Notes: generated by a model not told the origin, from the sequence alone. DNA of 64,000 nt from Ornithinibacillus caprae (GCF_009728145.1 NZ_WOCA01000005.1:1-64000); one strand, 5' to 3'; shown: positions 8,519-18,337, numbered from the stretch's first letter. Numbers and translations: made by a program.

Positions 8519-9817
8519 ATGAATTTTTCAAAATCTGAAGCATTACATAAGGAAGCACTTGAACATATTGTCGGTGGAGTAAACTCCCCATCACGTGCAT
8601 TTAAAGCTGTTGGTGGAGGTTCCCCAGTATATATGGAACGAGCAAAAGGAGCTTATTTTTGGGATGTAGATGGTAATAAGTATATTGATTACTTAGCTGC
8701 TTACGGACCAATCATCACGGGACATGCTCATCCACATATCTCAGAGGCGATTACACATGCAGCTAACAATGGTGTGTTATACGGAACCCCAACGAGCTTA
8801 GAAAATAAATTCGCTAAAATGTTAAAGGAAGCAATTCCATCATTAGAAAAAGTCCGGTTCACAAATTCTGGAACGGAAGCTGTTATGACAACCATTCGTG
8901 TAGCACGCGCATATACAGGACGAACAAAAGTTATTAAATTTGCAGGAAGCTACCATGGCCACTTTGACGCCGTATTGGTTCAGGCTGGTTCTGGCCCTTC
9001 AACTCTTGGAACACCTGATTCTGCAGGGATTCCAGAATCCGTTGCACAAGATGTAATTACCGTTCCATTTAATGATATTGATGCATATAAGCACGCATTA
9101 GACACTTGGGGAGATCAAGTTGCAGCTGTTCTAGTAGAGCCAATCGTTGGTAACTTCGGTATTGTTGAACCAAAAGACGGTTTCCTACAAGCTGTAAATG
9201 ATTTTACCCATGATGCAGGTGCATTGGTCATCTATGATGAAGTAATCACTGCCTTCCGATTCACATATGGAAGTGCACAACAAGTATACGGTATCGAACC
9301 TGATATGACCGCTATGGGTAAAATTATCGGTGGCGGTCTTCCAATTGGAGCTTACGGTGGTAGGAAAGACATTATGGAACAAGTGGCACCACTTGGCCCA
9401 GCTTACCAAGCAGGAACAATGGCTGGTAACCCAGCATCCATGGCCGCAGGAATTGCTTGCTTGGAAGTACTACAACTAGAAGGCGTTTATGAAAAAATGG
9501 ACCGACTTGGTGAGAGACTAGAAAAAGGAATTCTAGAAAAAGCCCGTGAGCATGGGACTACGATCTCAGTTAACAGACTACGCGGTGCACTAACCGTTTA
9601 CTTCGGTGAAGGTGATAAAGTTACCAACTACGCTCAAGCCGAGGCAAGTGATGGCGAAGCATTCGGTCGATTCTTTAAATTAATGCTAGAGCAAGGCATC
9701 AATCTAGCACCATCTAAATATGAAGCATGGTTCTTAACGACAGAGCATACCGAAGCAGATATTGATCAAACAATTGAAGCTGTAGGTCGTGCATTTGCGA
9801 CAATGTCGAATGAATAA
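8519..9817 (+). CDS. hemL: Glutamate-1-semialdehyde 2,1-aminomutase (GsaB/HemL2 type)
   Basis: A 432-residue PLP enzyme that converts glutamate-1-semialdehyde to 5-aminolevulinate for heme and cobalamin. Motifs are [11 protein letters not shown] at the N-terminus, [20 protein letters not shown], the YDEVITAFR Asp, and the PLP lysine in [18 protein letters not shown]. Start 8519 is used because AGGAGG (8507-8512) is 6 nt away; the ATG at 8513 directly abuts it. The position near perR and ygaD matches B. subtilis gsaB, the second paralogue, rather than hemL in the hemAXCDBL operon. A terminator follows. Confidence 0.95.
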   Translation: MNFSKSEALHKEALEHIVGGVNSPSRAFKAVGGGSPVYMERAKGAYFWDVDGNKYIDYLAAYGPIITGHAHPHISEAITHAANNGVLYGTPTSLENKFAKMLKEAIPSLEKVRFTNSGTEAVMTTIRVARAYTGRTKVIKFAGSYHGHFDAVLVQAGSGPSTLGTPDSAGIPESVAQDVITVPFNDIDAYKHALDTWGDQVAAVLVEPIVGNFGIVEPKDGFLQAVNDFTHDAGALVIYDEVITAFRFTYGSAQQVYGIEPDMTAMGKIIGGGLPIGAYGGRKDIMEQVAPLGPAYQAGTMAGNPASMAAGIACLEVLQLEGVYEKMDRLGERLEKGILEKAREHGTTISVNRLRGALTVYFGEGDKVTNYAQAEASDGEAFGRFFKLMLEQGINLAPSKYEAWFLTTEHTEADIDQTIEAVGRAFATMSNE

Positions 9818-9824
9818 ATTGGGG

Positions 9825-9856
9825 TACACTCTTCCAGTGGGGAGAGTGTATTTTTT
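9825..9856 (+). terminator. Terminator after hemL
   Basis: 11-bp stem (TACACTCTTCC/GGGAGAGTGTA, one G-U pair), 4-nt loop and six T. Confidence 0.9.
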
Positions 9857-9880
9857 GTTTGTGGGTGGTAATGTGTTGCT

Positions 9881-10000
9881 TGGAAGCTGATATTCTGTGC
9901 TGAAGGCGGATACTTAACTTTGAAGGCCGATATTTTCAATTGAAGGACGATACTCTCGCTCCTAGACTGATATTTAGTACCAATATCTGATGTTTCACTC
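9881..10000. repeat. Six-unit degenerate 20-bp tandem repeat, array 1
   Basis: Six consecutive 20-base units start at 9881, 9901, 9921, 9941, 9961 and 9981. The consensus is about TGAAGGCCGATATTTTNNNT; GAT at offset 9-11 is kept in all six. Units 1-4 are the most alike and the last two are decayed. The array fills the gap between the terminators of two convergent genes. Similar short degenerate arrays occur between genes in other Bacillaceae; function unknown. There are no spacers, so it is not CRISPR. Confidence 0.75.
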
Positions 10001-10009
10001 CTCACAACA

Positions 10010-10036
10010 AAACCCCCTCCAATCAGAAGGGGGTTT
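10010..10036 (-). terminator. Terminator after ygaD
   Basis: 9-bp stem AAACCCCCT/AGGGGGTTT directly beyond the stop at 10039, followed by TTTTG on the minus strand. Confidence 0.85.
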
Positions 10037-10038
10037 CA

Positions 10039-11787
10039 TCAATCATTCAAATGCTGTACTTGGTATAAATCGTAGTAGCTTCCTTGCTTCTTCATTAACT
10101 CGTCATGTGAACCGATTTCGGTGATTTTTCCATTCTCAATAACAACAATGCGATCGGCATGTGTGATGGTTGCGAGTCTGTGTGCGACGATAAATGTCGT
10201 ACGATCGGAAGCTAGCTTCTCTACTGCTTCTTGAATCGTATGCTCACTTTCTAGGTCTAATGCAGATGTTGCTTCATCAAAGATTAAGATTGGTGGATTT
10301 TTTAGGAAAACTCTCGCGATTGCGATACGCTGTTTTTGTCCACCAGATAATTTTACTCCACGCTCCCCAACTAATGTATCATAGCCCTGTGGCAGTTCTT
10401 CAATAAATCCATGGGCATTAGCAGCTTTAGCTGCTTCGATTACTTCTTCATCGGTTGCATATGGGTTACCCATTCGGATATTCATTGCGATTGATTCACT
10501 AAATAAGATATTATCCTGTAATACCATTCCAATATTATCTCGCAATGAACGTGCTTCGACATCACGAATGTCGATTCCATCGACTTTAATCGACCCATTT
10601 GTCACATCATAAAAACGAGGCAACAGGCTGATTAAGGTTGATTTTCCTCCCCCACTCATTCCAACAAATGCAATGGTCTCTCCAGCCTCGACGTGAAGGT
10701 CTACATTTTTCAACACTTCTTCTTCTTCATCTTCATAGCGGAAGGAGACATTTTCAACATCAATCTCTCCATTTACGCGATCAAGTTTTTTAGCATTGGG
10801 TTTATCTACAATATCATATTTTTCATTCATTAATTCGAAGACACGGTCAATAGATGCGATTGATTGAACTAATACTGTAGATGAATTTATTAGTCTACGT
10901 AACGGACTGTAGACTCTCTCCATATATCCGACAAATGCCACCATTGTTCCCAAGGTTAAGTTTCCATTAATAACTTGATATCCAGCAAAAGCGATAACCA
11001 GTAATGGAGCTAAATCTGTAATTGTATTGGTAACAGCAAATGTTTTGGCATTCCAGCTTGTATGGCTTAGAGCTTTATGAAGAAAATTATCATTGCGCTT
11101 TTCAAACTGATCTTGCTCGTAATCCTCTAAGGCAAAACTTTTCGTTACTGGAAATCCTTGCACTCGTTCATGAAGGTGTCCTTGAACCTCTGCCAATGCT
11201 TGAGAGCGTTCTCGAGTAAGTTGTCGAAGTCTTCCATAGAAATATTTTATCGAAAAACCGAAGAATGGGAATAAAATGATTGCTACGACCGTTAGCCAAA
11301 TATCCATCGAAAGCATGATTGCAATTGCTATCGCGATGGTTACTAAGTCTAACCACACATTCATTAATCCAGTCATCACGAAATTTTTCGTTTGTTCGAC
11401 ATCATGTATTACCCGGGAAATAATTTCCCCGGTTTTTGTCTGAGAATAGAATTTCAAGCTCAATTTTTGTAGATGATCAAACAGCCTATCTCTGATATCA
11501 TAAAGTATTTTGTTACCGACCCATTGTGCTAAATACTGTCGAACATATTCAATAGGCGGTCTTAAAATAAGGAAGATGATAAATGATCCTCCCATAACCC
11601 ACAGTAATTTTGACGTTTTTTCTTCAGTTGTCATATTTTCTGGGGAAATAATATCATCGATGACGTATTTTAATATCAACGGAATCAATAATGGAATCGC
11701 AAACTTAAATATTCCGATAATAATTGTCCAAACTATTTTCCATTTGTATGGTGCGACGAATTTCATATATTGTTTTATGCTACTCAT
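10039..11787 (-). CDS. ygaD: ABC exporter, fused permease and ATPase (YgaD-like)
   Basis: A 582-residue half-transporter of the MsbA/Sav1866 type. Six membrane helices lie in residues ~15-310, with the coupling segment [20 protein letters not shown]. The nucleotide-binding domain (~335-580) has Walker [10 protein letters not shown], signature [13 protein letters not shown], Walker [13 protein letters not shown] and the H-loop IVAHRLAT. It works as a homodimer exporting lipids or drugs; the substrate is not shown by sequence. The order ygaC-ygaD-hemL matches B. subtilis. AAGGAAG precedes the start. Confidence 0.93.
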   Translation of the reverse strand: MSSIKQYMKFVAPYKWKIVWTIIIGIFKFAIPLLIPLILKYVIDDIISPENMTTEEKTSKLLWVMGGSFIIFLILRPPIEYVRQYLAQWVGNKILYDIRDRLFDHLQKLSLKFYSQTKTGEIISRVIHDVEQTKNFVMTGLMNVWLDLVTIAIAIAIMLSMDIWLTVVAIILFPFFGFSIKYFYGRLRQLTRERSQALAEVQGHLHERVQGFPVTKSFALEDYEQDQFEKRNDNFLHKALSHTSWNAKTFAVTNTITDLAPLLVIAFAGYQVINGNLTLGTMVAFVGYMERVYSPLRRLINSSTVLVQSIASIDRVFELMNEKYDIVDKPNAKKLDRVNGEIDVENVSFRYEDEEEEVLKNVDLHVEAGETIAFVGMSGGGKSTLISLLPRFYDVTNGSIKVDGIDIRDVEARSLRDNIGMVLQDNILFSESIAMNIRMGNPYATDEEVIEAAKAANAHGFIEELPQGYDTLVGERGVKLSGGQKQRIAIARVFLKNPPILIFDEATSALDLESEHTIQEAVEKLASDRTTFIVAHRLATITHADRIVVIENGKITEIGSHDELMKKQGSYYDLYQVQHLND

Positions 11788-11951
11788 ATTTTCAACTTCC
11801 TTATGTTGTAGTTATTCTGTTAAAAAATAAAGGTTAATACACTATAATAAGATACTTGTAAATCAAATGTTTTTTCATACAAAGTAACCTTGCATCCAAG
11901 CATCGAATTGTTCCAAAGCACTAGGTTCCACAGTGCTAGATTATCACAGTA

Positions 11952-12074
11952 CAAATGAAGTGACCTTGACACCTGCGTCTGCTAGTTAAATCATGGAAGC
12001 TAAATTCCTCGGTGTTAGGTTGCAGAGAAACTTATTCAAATGAAGTGACCTTGCTACAATATTGTAACAAGGTC
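11952..12074. repeat. 17-bp direct repeats with hairpins upstream of ygaD
   Basis: CAAATGAAGTGACCTTG occurs at 11952-11968 and again at 12037-12053, with a shorter relative (CAAAGTAACCTTG) at 11880. Each copy starts a potential hairpin: ACACC/GGTGT after the first, and GACCTTG/CAAGGTC (12047-12053 with 12068-12074) after the second. A further hairpin AGCACT/AGTGCT lies at 11916-11937. The last hairpin may serve as a weak terminator for ygaC, though it has no T-run. The 304-bp gap 11788-12091 holds no gene I can support. Confidence 0.5.
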
Positions 12075-12091
12075 TACTTACTTTGTATTTT

Positions 12092-12622
12092 TTACCACCG
12101 ATATGTTAGGAATCGTTCATACCATTGATCGATAAAGCCTGGTGAAAATGGCCCTTTTCGTTGCATTACCCATTTTTGTAGATATTCAATATTGTTGTAC
12201 AGAATGCGATCTAGAACTACAGGATAATTCATTTGTTCTTTATGTAATTCGTATTCATCTTCGTCTAATATATCAAATGTCATATCTGGATATACTTTTA
12301 GATCTAAATCATAATCAATATACTTTAGTGCTTCTTCATCGTATACAAAGGGTGAACTAATATTACAGTAGTAATAGATCCCATCATTACGAAGCATTCC
12401 AATGATGTTAAACCAGTGCTTCGCATGAAAGTAACAAATAGCTGGCTCCCTTGTAATCCAAGTTCTACCGTCACTTTCTCTTACTTCTGTTTTGTCGTTT
12501 GCCCCGATTACCACTGTTTCTGTACCCTTCAATACAATACTGTTCTCCCAGACTCGATGAAGATGTCCATCGTGTTTGTAGCTATGTATTTGAATTTTGG
12601 ATCCTGTCCTCTGAGCGGCCAT
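12092..12622 (-). CDS. ygaC: DUF402 nucleoside di/triphosphatase-like protein (YgaC, UPF0374)
   Basis: A 176-residue DUF402 protein, the same length as B. subtilis YgaC. Characterised relatives hydrolyse nucleoside tri- and diphosphates. Visible marks are [16 protein letters not shown] at the start, [12 protein letters not shown] and [13 protein letters not shown] with clustered Asp/Glu likely binding metal, and HLHR/FNIIGM elements. Start 12622 is preferred for AAAGGG upstream and the length match; the ATG at 12655 is an unlikely extension. It sits between ygaD and sspE as in B. subtilis. Confidence 0.9.
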   Translation of the reverse strand: MAAQRTGSKIQIHSYKHDGHLHRVWENSIVLKGTETVVIGANDKTEVRESDGRTWITREPAICYFHAKHWFNIIGMLRNDGIYYYCNISSPFVYDEEALKYIDYDLDLKVYPDMTFDILDEDEYELHKEQMNYPVVLDRILYNNIEYLQKWVMQRKGPFSPGFIDQWYERFLTYRW

Positions 12623-12731
12623 GTAAATATCCCTTTCTATACATATAACATGCATGTTTTTTGATATGTTTTCTATTATAAAGTTAATAATATGAAATAT
12701 AAAGTATTATGACTATGGTACTAATCACAAC

Positions 12732-12763
12732 AAAAGAGCTTCCGGAGAAATGGAAGCTCTTTT
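12732..12763. terminator. Terminator after sspE
   Basis: 12-bp perfect stem AAAAGAGCTTCC/GGAAGCTCTTTT with an 8-nt loop; T-rich on both strands. Confidence 0.9.
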
Positions 12764-12790
12764 GGCATTTAAATTTTGAGGGTAGGTAAC

Positions 12791-12988
12791 TTATTTTTTG
12801 TTTTGCTGAGATTTTTGATTTTGCTTTCTTACTTGTTGAGCATCTGTTTCAGAAGCAAATTCAGTACCAAACTGTCCTTGACCAGCTTGTTGGCCAGCTT
12901 GTGGTCCTTGTTGTGCTGCTTTTTGGTTTTGTTGTTTTACATGCTGAACATTAGTACCCGAAGCAGACTGTTTAGGATTTTTAGCCAT
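12791..12988 (-). CDS. sspE: Gamma-type small acid-soluble spore protein
   Basis: A 65-residue protein, almost entirely Gln, Lys, Ala, Asn, Gly and Ser. It has the two-copy repeat of gamma-SASP (NPKQSASGTNVQHVKQQNQK and QFGTEFASETDAQQVRKQNQ) including the F-G-T-E-F-A-S-E site that resembles the Gpr protease cleavage sequence. Gamma-SASP stores amino acids in the forespore and is degraded at germination. Start 12988 is used for AGGTGAT upstream; a GTG at 12997 overlaps the ribosome binding site. It shows that the organism sporulates. Expression is likely forespore sigma-G dependent, by family knowledge. Confidence 0.95.
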   Translation of the reverse strand: MAKNPKQSASGTNVQHVKQQNQKAAQQGPQAGQQAGQGQFGTEFASETDAQQVRKQNQKSQQNKK

Positions 12989-13097
12989 CAATATCACCTC
13001 CGCAATAATTAATTTGTCCAGATGATTAATTGTTATCCATGTTATTTAGTAATTTAAAAATAACTTTATCTGGAAATCCATTGCGGTGGGTAATTTG

Positions 13098-14165
13098 TCA
13101 TATATATTTTTTTATTTTCTGATGGGAGACTGGAAAAGGATATTGTTCGACATCAGCTTTATCAATAACCTTTAAGCGTTGGTCGTGAACGTCGGTTTCT
13201 TGTGTTTCCGCCTCCATAACATCCATATGCCAAATTAAATGGGAAAAGGTGTGTTTAATATGATCAAGCTCTTTTGTTAGCTTAACCGTCAATCCATACT
13301 CTGCTCGAAACCAATTTTCTACATGATCTTTGCTAATATCAGTTAAAGGAATCATCGGGAATTGCCAAAGATTGGCAAGTAATCCTTGTTCTGGGCGTTT
13401 CTCGATTATAATTTGATCATCTGCATTTTTAATGAGCAATGTTACGTATGGTATTGACTTTTGCTTCTTGGCTTTTGATTTAATTGGCAATTGTTCTTCA
13501 ACACCTTCCGCATACGCCCTGCAATATTCGTTGACGGGGCATAACATACAAGTAGGTGATTTTGGCGTACAAATCGTCGCTCCTAGATCCATGATGGCTT
13601 GGTTGAATGAAGAGGGATCTTCTTTTGAAATAATATTACCCGTAACAGACTCAAAGAGTTTTTTTGTTTTTGCTTGAGCAATATCATCATCTATCATTAA
13701 TACACGAGAGAATACCCGCATGACATTACCATCTACTGCTGGTTCTGGTTGATTAAAGGCAATCGATAAAATAGCTCCCTTTGTATATGGTCCAACTCCT
13801 TTTAATGCACCAAGCTGCTTTGGATTGTCAGGTATTTTTCCATCATATTCAGCTACAACCTCACGTACCGCATGCTGTAAATTTCTTGCTCGTGAATAAT
13901 ATCCCAACCCCTCCCATGCCTTTAATACATCTTGTTCATCCGCTTCAGCAAGATCATGTACGGTTGGGAATTTTTCTAAAAAATTGTGGAAATATGGAAT
14001 TACCGTATCTACCTTCGTTTGCTGAAGCATGATTTCTGATACCCATACACGATATGGATCTTGGTTTTCTCTCCAAGGCAAATCTCGCTTATATTGGTAA
14101 TACCATTCTAATAATTCCTGTTGAAAACCAGAAATGTTAAATTTCTGTAATACATGGTTTATCAT
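13098..14165 (-). CDS. mutY: A/G-specific adenine glycosylase MutY
   Basis: A 356-residue base-excision repair enzyme that removes adenine opposite 8-oxoguanine. It shows LPWRENQDPYRVWVSEIMLQQTKV, the helix-hairpin-helix LKGVGPYTKGAI, the catalytic Asp in EPAVDGNVMRV, and the 4Fe-4S cluster cysteines CTPKSPTCMLCPVNEYC. The C-terminal third is the NUDIX-like domain that recognises 8-oxoG. Start 14165 is chosen for AAAGGA and because it gives the normal length; the frame upstream to 14273 overlaps the divergent gene. The order with yfhP matches B. subtilis yfhQ. Confidence 0.95.
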   Translation of the reverse strand: MINHVLQKFNISGFQQELLEWYYQYKRDLPWRENQDPYRVWVSEIMLQQTKVDTVIPYFHNFLEKFPTVHDLAEADEQDVLKAWEGLGYYSRARNLQHAVREVVAEYDGKIPDNPKQLGALKGVGPYTKGAILSIAFNQPEPAVDGNVMRVFSRVLMIDDDIAQAKTKKLFESVTGNIISKEDPSSFNQAIMDLGATICTPKSPTCMLCPVNEYCRAYAEGVEEQLPIKSKAKKQKSIPYVTLLIKNADDQIIIEKRPEQGLLANLWQFPMIPLTDISKDHVENWFRAEYGLTVKLTKELDHIKHTFSHLIWHMDVMEAETQETDVHDQRLKVIDKADVEQYPFPVSHQKIKKYI

Positions 14166-14280
14166 AAATTCACGTCCTTTATGGTACAATAAAAAAACAA
14201 AATGGATTTCTATGTTCAAAATGATCCACAAATATAAGTCAATCTCAACCAAGAAATATTCTAAGGAGGACATCTGTTAT

Positions 14281-15267
14281 ATGGATACAGGTACCCATAT
14301 TGCTATGGGTGTTGCGTTAGCAGGTTTGTCTACATTAGACCCTGTTGTGCAAAATGATCCTACACTATTTAATGCTATTTTAGTTGGTACAATCGTAGGT
14401 TCACACGCCCCAGATTTCGATACAGTCTTAAAACTAAAAAATAATGCCACTTATTTACGGCATCACCGGGGTATCACCCATTCAGTTCCTGCTATTCTTC
14501 TGTGGGGAGTAGTGATCTCTAGTATTATTCATATGTTTGTCCCACAAGTCAGTTTTTGGCATTTATGGGCCTGGACGTTTATAGCGGTAATTCTTCATGT
14601 ATTTGTTGATATCTTCAATGCATATGGAACACAAGCATATCGTCCATTTACAAATAGATGGATTGCACACGGGTTTATTAACACCTTTGATCCGTATATT
14701 TTCACCCTACATCTAGCAGGTATCGGAGCATGGTTACTCGGGGCAAATCCAGGTTATGTGTTCTTAATCATTTATGCAGTGATTTTATTATATTACATTA
14801 AACGCTACTTGGATAAGAAAGAAATTGTTAAAAAAATTCATGATCATTTCCCTGATGTAGAGCAAATTGCAACATCCCCTACCCTGAAACAGAACTACTG
14901 GAGAGTTGCCATTACAACTTCAGAGAAATTTTACGTGGGTATTGTGGAAAATGGTCACATCGATATTGTTGATGAATTTAATAAAATACCACTACCGGAT
15001 ACTCCAATTATGGACATTGCGATAAAAGATAAAAATATCGCTGCTTTTCTTTCCTTTTCTCCTGTGTATCGGTGGGAAATTAATATGTTTGATGATTATA
15101 CCGAAGTCCGATTTGTTGATTTAAGATATCGCTCGAAAGATTATTATCCATTTGTCGCTGTGGTACAAATAGATAATGATCACAATATCATTAGTTCCTA
15201 CACAGGATGGATATTTTCTGAGCATAAATTACAAAACAAGCTCTATGTTGGAGATAACCCAATATAA
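14281..15267 (+). CDS. yfhP: Membrane-bound metal-dependent hydrolase family protein YfhP
   Basis: A 328-residue YfhP/DUF457-type protein. The N-terminal half holds histidines in membrane-associated context: MDTGTHIAMG, GSHAPDFDTV and LRHHRGITHS (about residues 1-80), which likely bind metal. Several hydrophobic helices follow (80-190), then a soluble C-terminal domain. AAGGAGG lies 11 nt before ATG 14281. It is divergent from mutY, as in B. subtilis, where yfhP has been described as a regulator of an adjacent gene; the biochemical activity is unproven. Confidence 0.88.
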   Translation: MDTGTHIAMGVALAGLSTLDPVVQNDPTLFNAILVGTIVGSHAPDFDTVLKLKNNATYLRHHRGITHSVPAILLWGVVISSIIHMFVPQVSFWHLWAWTFIAVILHVFVDIFNAYGTQAYRPFTNRWIAHGFINTFDPYIFTLHLAGIGAWLLGANPGYVFLIIYAVILLYYIKRYLDKKEIVKKIHDHFPDVEQIATSPTLKQNYWRVAITTSEKFYVGIVENGHIDIVDEFNKIPLPDTPIMDIAIKDKNIAAFLSFSPVYRWEINMFDDYTEVRFVDLRYRSKDYYPFVAVVQIDNDHNIISSYTGWIFSEHKLQNKLYVGDNPI

Positions 15268-15272
15268 TGAAA

Positions 15273-15300
15273 ACAGCAGGCGCATTACCTGCTGTATTTT
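15273..15300. terminator. Bidirectional terminator between yfhP and yfhH
   Basis: 8-bp stem ACAGCAGG/CCTGCTGT with T-run on the plus strand and AAAA before it, serving both convergent genes. Confidence 0.8.
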
Positions 15301-15301
15301 A

Positions 15302-15643
15302 TTATTTATTTTCTACTCGTTTACCTAACAAGGAAATTGGAATTGCTTCTTCTTTTTCATATTGTTCATGAAGCAAGTTCACTCGATGTCCCCATGCAAA
15401 AACACCATTTATATAATTCACCTTAAATTGATGACCAGGATCGTTATTCAGTTCATATGTTTCATTTGCATGAAAGTCTTCAGGATTTAAGGTATACGCC
15501 ATTGCAACCTGCATTTTTCTTTCATTTACTGCAACCTCACTAATATTGCCAAGTTGCTCTGCCTTTTGCGCCTTTTCCTTTAACTTTCCAATTTCTATTC
15601 GTAACTGTTCTATTGAGTAATCACTATATCGGTAAAAATTCAT
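15302..15643 (-). CDS. yfhH: YfhH family protein (DUF1811)
   Basis: A 113-residue soluble protein. The helical N-terminal half (YSIEQLRIEIGKLKEKAQKAEQLGNISEVAVNERKMQVA) is followed by a small beta domain (PGHQFKVNYINGVFAWGHRVN) resembling an SH3-like fold. Function unknown. GGGGGAGG precedes the ATG. The neighbourhood (yfhP, recX, yfhF) matches B. subtilis yfhH. Assignment rests on length, sequence character and context. Confidence 0.82.
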   Translation of the reverse strand: MNFYRYSDYSIEQLRIEIGKLKEKAQKAEQLGNISEVAVNERKMQVAMAYTLNPEDFHANETYELNNDPGHQFKVNYINGVFAWGHRVNLLHEQYEKEEAIPISLLGKRVENK

Positions 15644-15793
15644 AATAACCTCCCCCTATCATTTTACATTTTACCAATAGTTTAGGACAATGGAAATGAT
15701 GAGACTCACTATTTTTACAGGTAAATCATTGAAATTGTAACTCATGGGGATATGAGACAGCAATCTACGATCAATTAATTAGGGGGAGATTAT

Positions 15794-16453
15794 ATGCCTA
15801 CAGTTGCAATTACAGGTGCTGGCAGTGGATTAGGTAGAGCATTAGCTCTTGAATATGCTACAAATGGTTATAAAGTTTTTCTGTTAGGTAGAAACGGAGA
15901 AAAGTTACATATTGTACAGCATGAAATACTAGAAAACGGTGGAAATTCTGAGGTTGTACTTTGTGATGTGCAGGAATACGCCTCCGTAAGTATCGCTTTT
16001 CAACAAATCGGTGAATTAGACGTATTTATTAATAATGCAGGTATTGGCATTTTTGGACCAGTCTCGGATTACACCGTTGAGGATATCGAAAAAACATTGA
16101 ATACCAATATCAAAGGAACGATCCTTACTGTAAAATCTGCACTACCTTTAATCAGAGAAAGTAAAGGAAGAATGTTAACTATCGTATCTACGGCTGGATT
16201 GCGCGGAAAAGTGAATGAATCCATTTATTGCGCAAGCAAATTTGCGATTCGGGGATTTACCGAAAGCCTACAAAAAGAATGGGAAAAGGAAGACTTCTCA
16301 ATAACTGCCGTTTATATGGGTGGTATGAACACTCCATTTTGGGACGAAACATCACATGTTGACGATCCAAGAAAATTAAAGAGCCCTGCATTGGTAGCAA
16401 AAAAAATTTATCAAGAAGATGATGGTCGAAAAGAAATTTACATAGACCGTTAA
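15794..16453 (+). CDS. Short-chain dehydrogenase/reductase
   Basis: A 219-residue classical SDR. The NAD(P) site TGAGSGLGRALALEY is at residues ~7-21, NNAGIGIFGPV at ~80-90, and the catalytic Ser in VSTAG with YCASK (Tyr-x-x-x-Lys) at ~145-149. An Arg after the second strand (LGRNGEK) hints at NADP preference. It is shorter than most SDRs (about 245), ending soon after the substrate loop. Substrate unknown. AGGGGGAG supports the start; a terminator shared with recX follows. Confidence 0.88.
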   Translation: MPTVAITGAGSGLGRALALEYATNGYKVFLLGRNGEKLHIVQHEILENGGNSEVVLCDVQEYASVSIAFQQIGELDVFINNAGIGIFGPVSDYTVEDIEKTLNTNIKGTILTVKSALPLIRESKGRMLTIVSTAGLRGKVNESIYCASKFAIRGFTESLQKEWEKEDFSITAVYMGGMNTPFWDETSHVDDPRKLKSPALVAKKIYQEDDGRKEIYIDR

Positions 16454-16462
16454 AAACGAATA

Positions 16463-16496
16463 GAAGGACTTGTTTGATTCTACGCACAAGTCCTTC
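16463..16496. terminator. Terminator between SDR and recX
   Basis: 9-bp stem GAAGGACTT/AAGTCCTTC with a 16-nt loop, overlapping the recX stop. It serves the convergent pair; T-tract weak on the plus strand. Confidence 0.6.
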
Positions 16497-17316
16497 ATTC
16501 TTCCAAATTCTCATCCATGAATTTATTGATACTCTCCATTGTAAACCCTTTGCGAAATAATCCTTCTTTCACTTTATTTCGAAATTCGAAGCCACTATAT
16601 TTCTTTTTATGCTTACGAACTAATTTTTCTCCTTGATAGACAAGTGCATCCCACTCGGCATCGTGATCTTTTGCATTATCAAGGGATTGTAATACATCCT
16701 GAATTACATCCTGTGTAAAACCTTTTTGGTTCAAGTTTGCTTGAAGGTTTTGAATTTGCTTGCGGAAGGAGTCCTTCTTCGTTGAACGAAATTTTTTCTC
16801 AACCCATTTTTCCGCTTTTTCGTATTGTATTTCATAGGGATATTTCGTAATTGCTTCTGATGCAATTGCCTGTGAAACTCCTTTTTCTATTAATTCTTTT
16901 TTTACTAATAATGGTCCTTTATTCGATGTGTTTATTCTTGTTTGTACGAAGGCTTTTGCAAATTCCTTATCGTTCAAATAGCCTTCCTTCATTAATTTTT
17001 CAAGGATTTTAGATTTATGCTCCGGTTCGATTTCCTTTTTTATTAAATAATCATTCATCTCTTTTATTGTGCGCATTCGATAGCTTAAGAAATTAACTGC
17101 AAGTGTATACCCTTTTTGCAGAGTGTCTTTTTTAACAAGGGTATCGATCATGGCTTCATCTAGCTCTAACCCTTTACGAAGATGAAATTCAATGAGTACC
17201 GCTTCGTCTACACTAAATGCGTATTCCTCGCCACCATCTTGCTTGGTTAAATAAATATTATATCGACTCGTATTTTTCTTCTGAGTCGTAATACGGGTGA
17301 TTTTCTTTATCAACAA
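16495..17316 (-). CDS. recX: Regulatory protein RecX
   Basis: A 273-residue RecX, which binds and modulates RecA filaments during recombination and SOS. It consists of helical repeats of the RecX type: AVNFLSYRMRTIKEMNDYL, then MKEGYLNDKEFAKAFVQTR, GPLLVKKELIEKGVSQAIA and further three-helix units to the end. The length is that of Gram-positive RecX, longer than in E. coli. It starts at TTG (17316 or 17313) behind AGGAGGGG. Location next to yfhF matches B. subtilis yfhG. Confidence 0.93.
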   Translation of the reverse strand: MLIKKITRITTQKKNTSRYNIYLTKQDGGEEYAFSVDEAVLIEFHLRKGLELDEAMIDTLVKKDTLQKGYTLAVNFLSYRMRTIKEMNDYLIKKEIEPEHKSKILEKLMKEGYLNDKEFAKAFVQTRINTSNKGPLLVKKELIEKGVSQAIASEAITKYPYEIQYEKAEKWVEKKFRSTKKDSFRKQIQNLQANLNQKGFTQDVIQDVLQSLDNAKDHDAEWDALVYQGEKLVRKHKKKYSGFEFRNKVKEGLFRKGFTMESINKFMDENLEE

Positions 17317-17443
17317 TGACCCCTCCTATCTTTATTTTAACATGAAAATTGGTTATAACACTGTAAGATTAGTAACCTCTAGCATATAATAAGGTTAGAA
17401 TCTTATATATTACTTACCTCATAATGATATAGGAGGAAGAATC

Positions 17444-18337
17444 ATGAATTTCTTAATTACTGGTGGAACCGGATTTGTTGGAAAACATCTAGTCGATGCC
17501 CTACATCAAAAAAATCACCATACATACATTTTAACAAGATCCCCTGATACAAATAGTAATTCAACTTTAACATCTTATATTGGATATGATCATCCTATCG
17601 AACAACTCCCTGCTATTCATGGTGTTGTCAATTTGGCTGGTGAATCCTTATTTGGATATTGGACAAAGCATAAGAAGGAAAAAATTCTCTCTAGTCGAAT
17701 AGAAACGACAGAGAAAGTCATTAACATAATGAAACAACTCGATAAAAAACCGGAAGTTTTTATTAACGGGTCAGCTGTTGGATATTATGGTATGTCAGAG
17801 GACCTCATGTTTACCGAAGCAACAGAAGAACCAGGGGATGATTTTTTAGCTCATGTAGTGGTTGAGTGGGAAAAAACTGCAAAACAAGCTGAAAACCTTG
17901 GAATTCGAACTGTCTTTGCTAGATTTGGCGTTATATTAGGCAAGGAAGGTGCCCTTCCATTGATGAGCCTACCAGTGAAACTTTTTGCTGGTGGTAGGGT
18001 TGGTAGTGGAGAACAATGGCTGTCGTGGATTCATGTTGATGATGTTGTTGAATTACTCATGTTTTGCTTAACAAATCCAACTATACAAGGGCCCGTTAAT
18101 TTTACTGCTCCTAATCCGATGCGAAATAAGGAGTTCACGAAGATTTTAGCTAACGTATTAAAACGTCCATATTGGCTCCCAACCCCCGGTCCATTGTTTC
18201 GTCTAGCTACTGGCCAAATGAGTAAGTTAGTTCTTAAAGGGCAATATGTACTACCAAGGAAAGCCCAAGAGCATAACTATACATTTATCTTTCCAGAGCT
18301 AGAACATGCACTACGAAACCTTTACCAATCGGCGTAA
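17444..18337 (+). CDS. yfhF: TIGR01777-type NAD-dependent epimerase/dehydratase family protein
   Basis: A 297-residue extended-SDR protein of the YfhF/YfcH group. The N-terminal Rossmann motif is TGGTGFVGKHLV; the central NLAGESLFGYWT, NGSAVGYYGM (in place of YxxxK) and ARFGVILGKEGGALP-like block are typical; the tail carries the DUF1731 region (LPRKAQEHNYTF). AGGAGGAAG precedes the ATG. It is divergent from recX as in B. subtilis. Reaction unknown. Confidence 0.9.
   Translation: MNFLITGGTGFVGKHLVDALHQKNHHTYILTRSPDTNSNSTLTSYIGYDHPIEQLPAIHGVVNLAGESLFGYWTKHKKEKILSSRIETTEKVINIMKQLDKKPEVFINGSAVGYYGMSEDLMFTEATEEPGDDFLAHVVVEWEKTAKQAENLGIRTVFARFGVILGKEGALPLMSLPVKLFAGGRVGSGEQWLSWIHVDDVVELLMFCLTNPTIQGPVNFTAPNPMRNKEFTKILANVLKRPYWLPTPGPLFRLATGQMSKLVLKGQYVLPRKAQEHNYTFIFPELEHALRNLYQSA

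Noticed and set aside
9881-10000. CRISPR array
   Set aside because: Units are adjacent and diverged with no unique spacers, and no cas gene is present. The same holds for 31011-31135.
9766-10005. Short protein on the minus strand reading through the 20-bp array
   Set aside because: The reading is a translation of the repeats and of the end of hemL; no ribosome binding site and no family.
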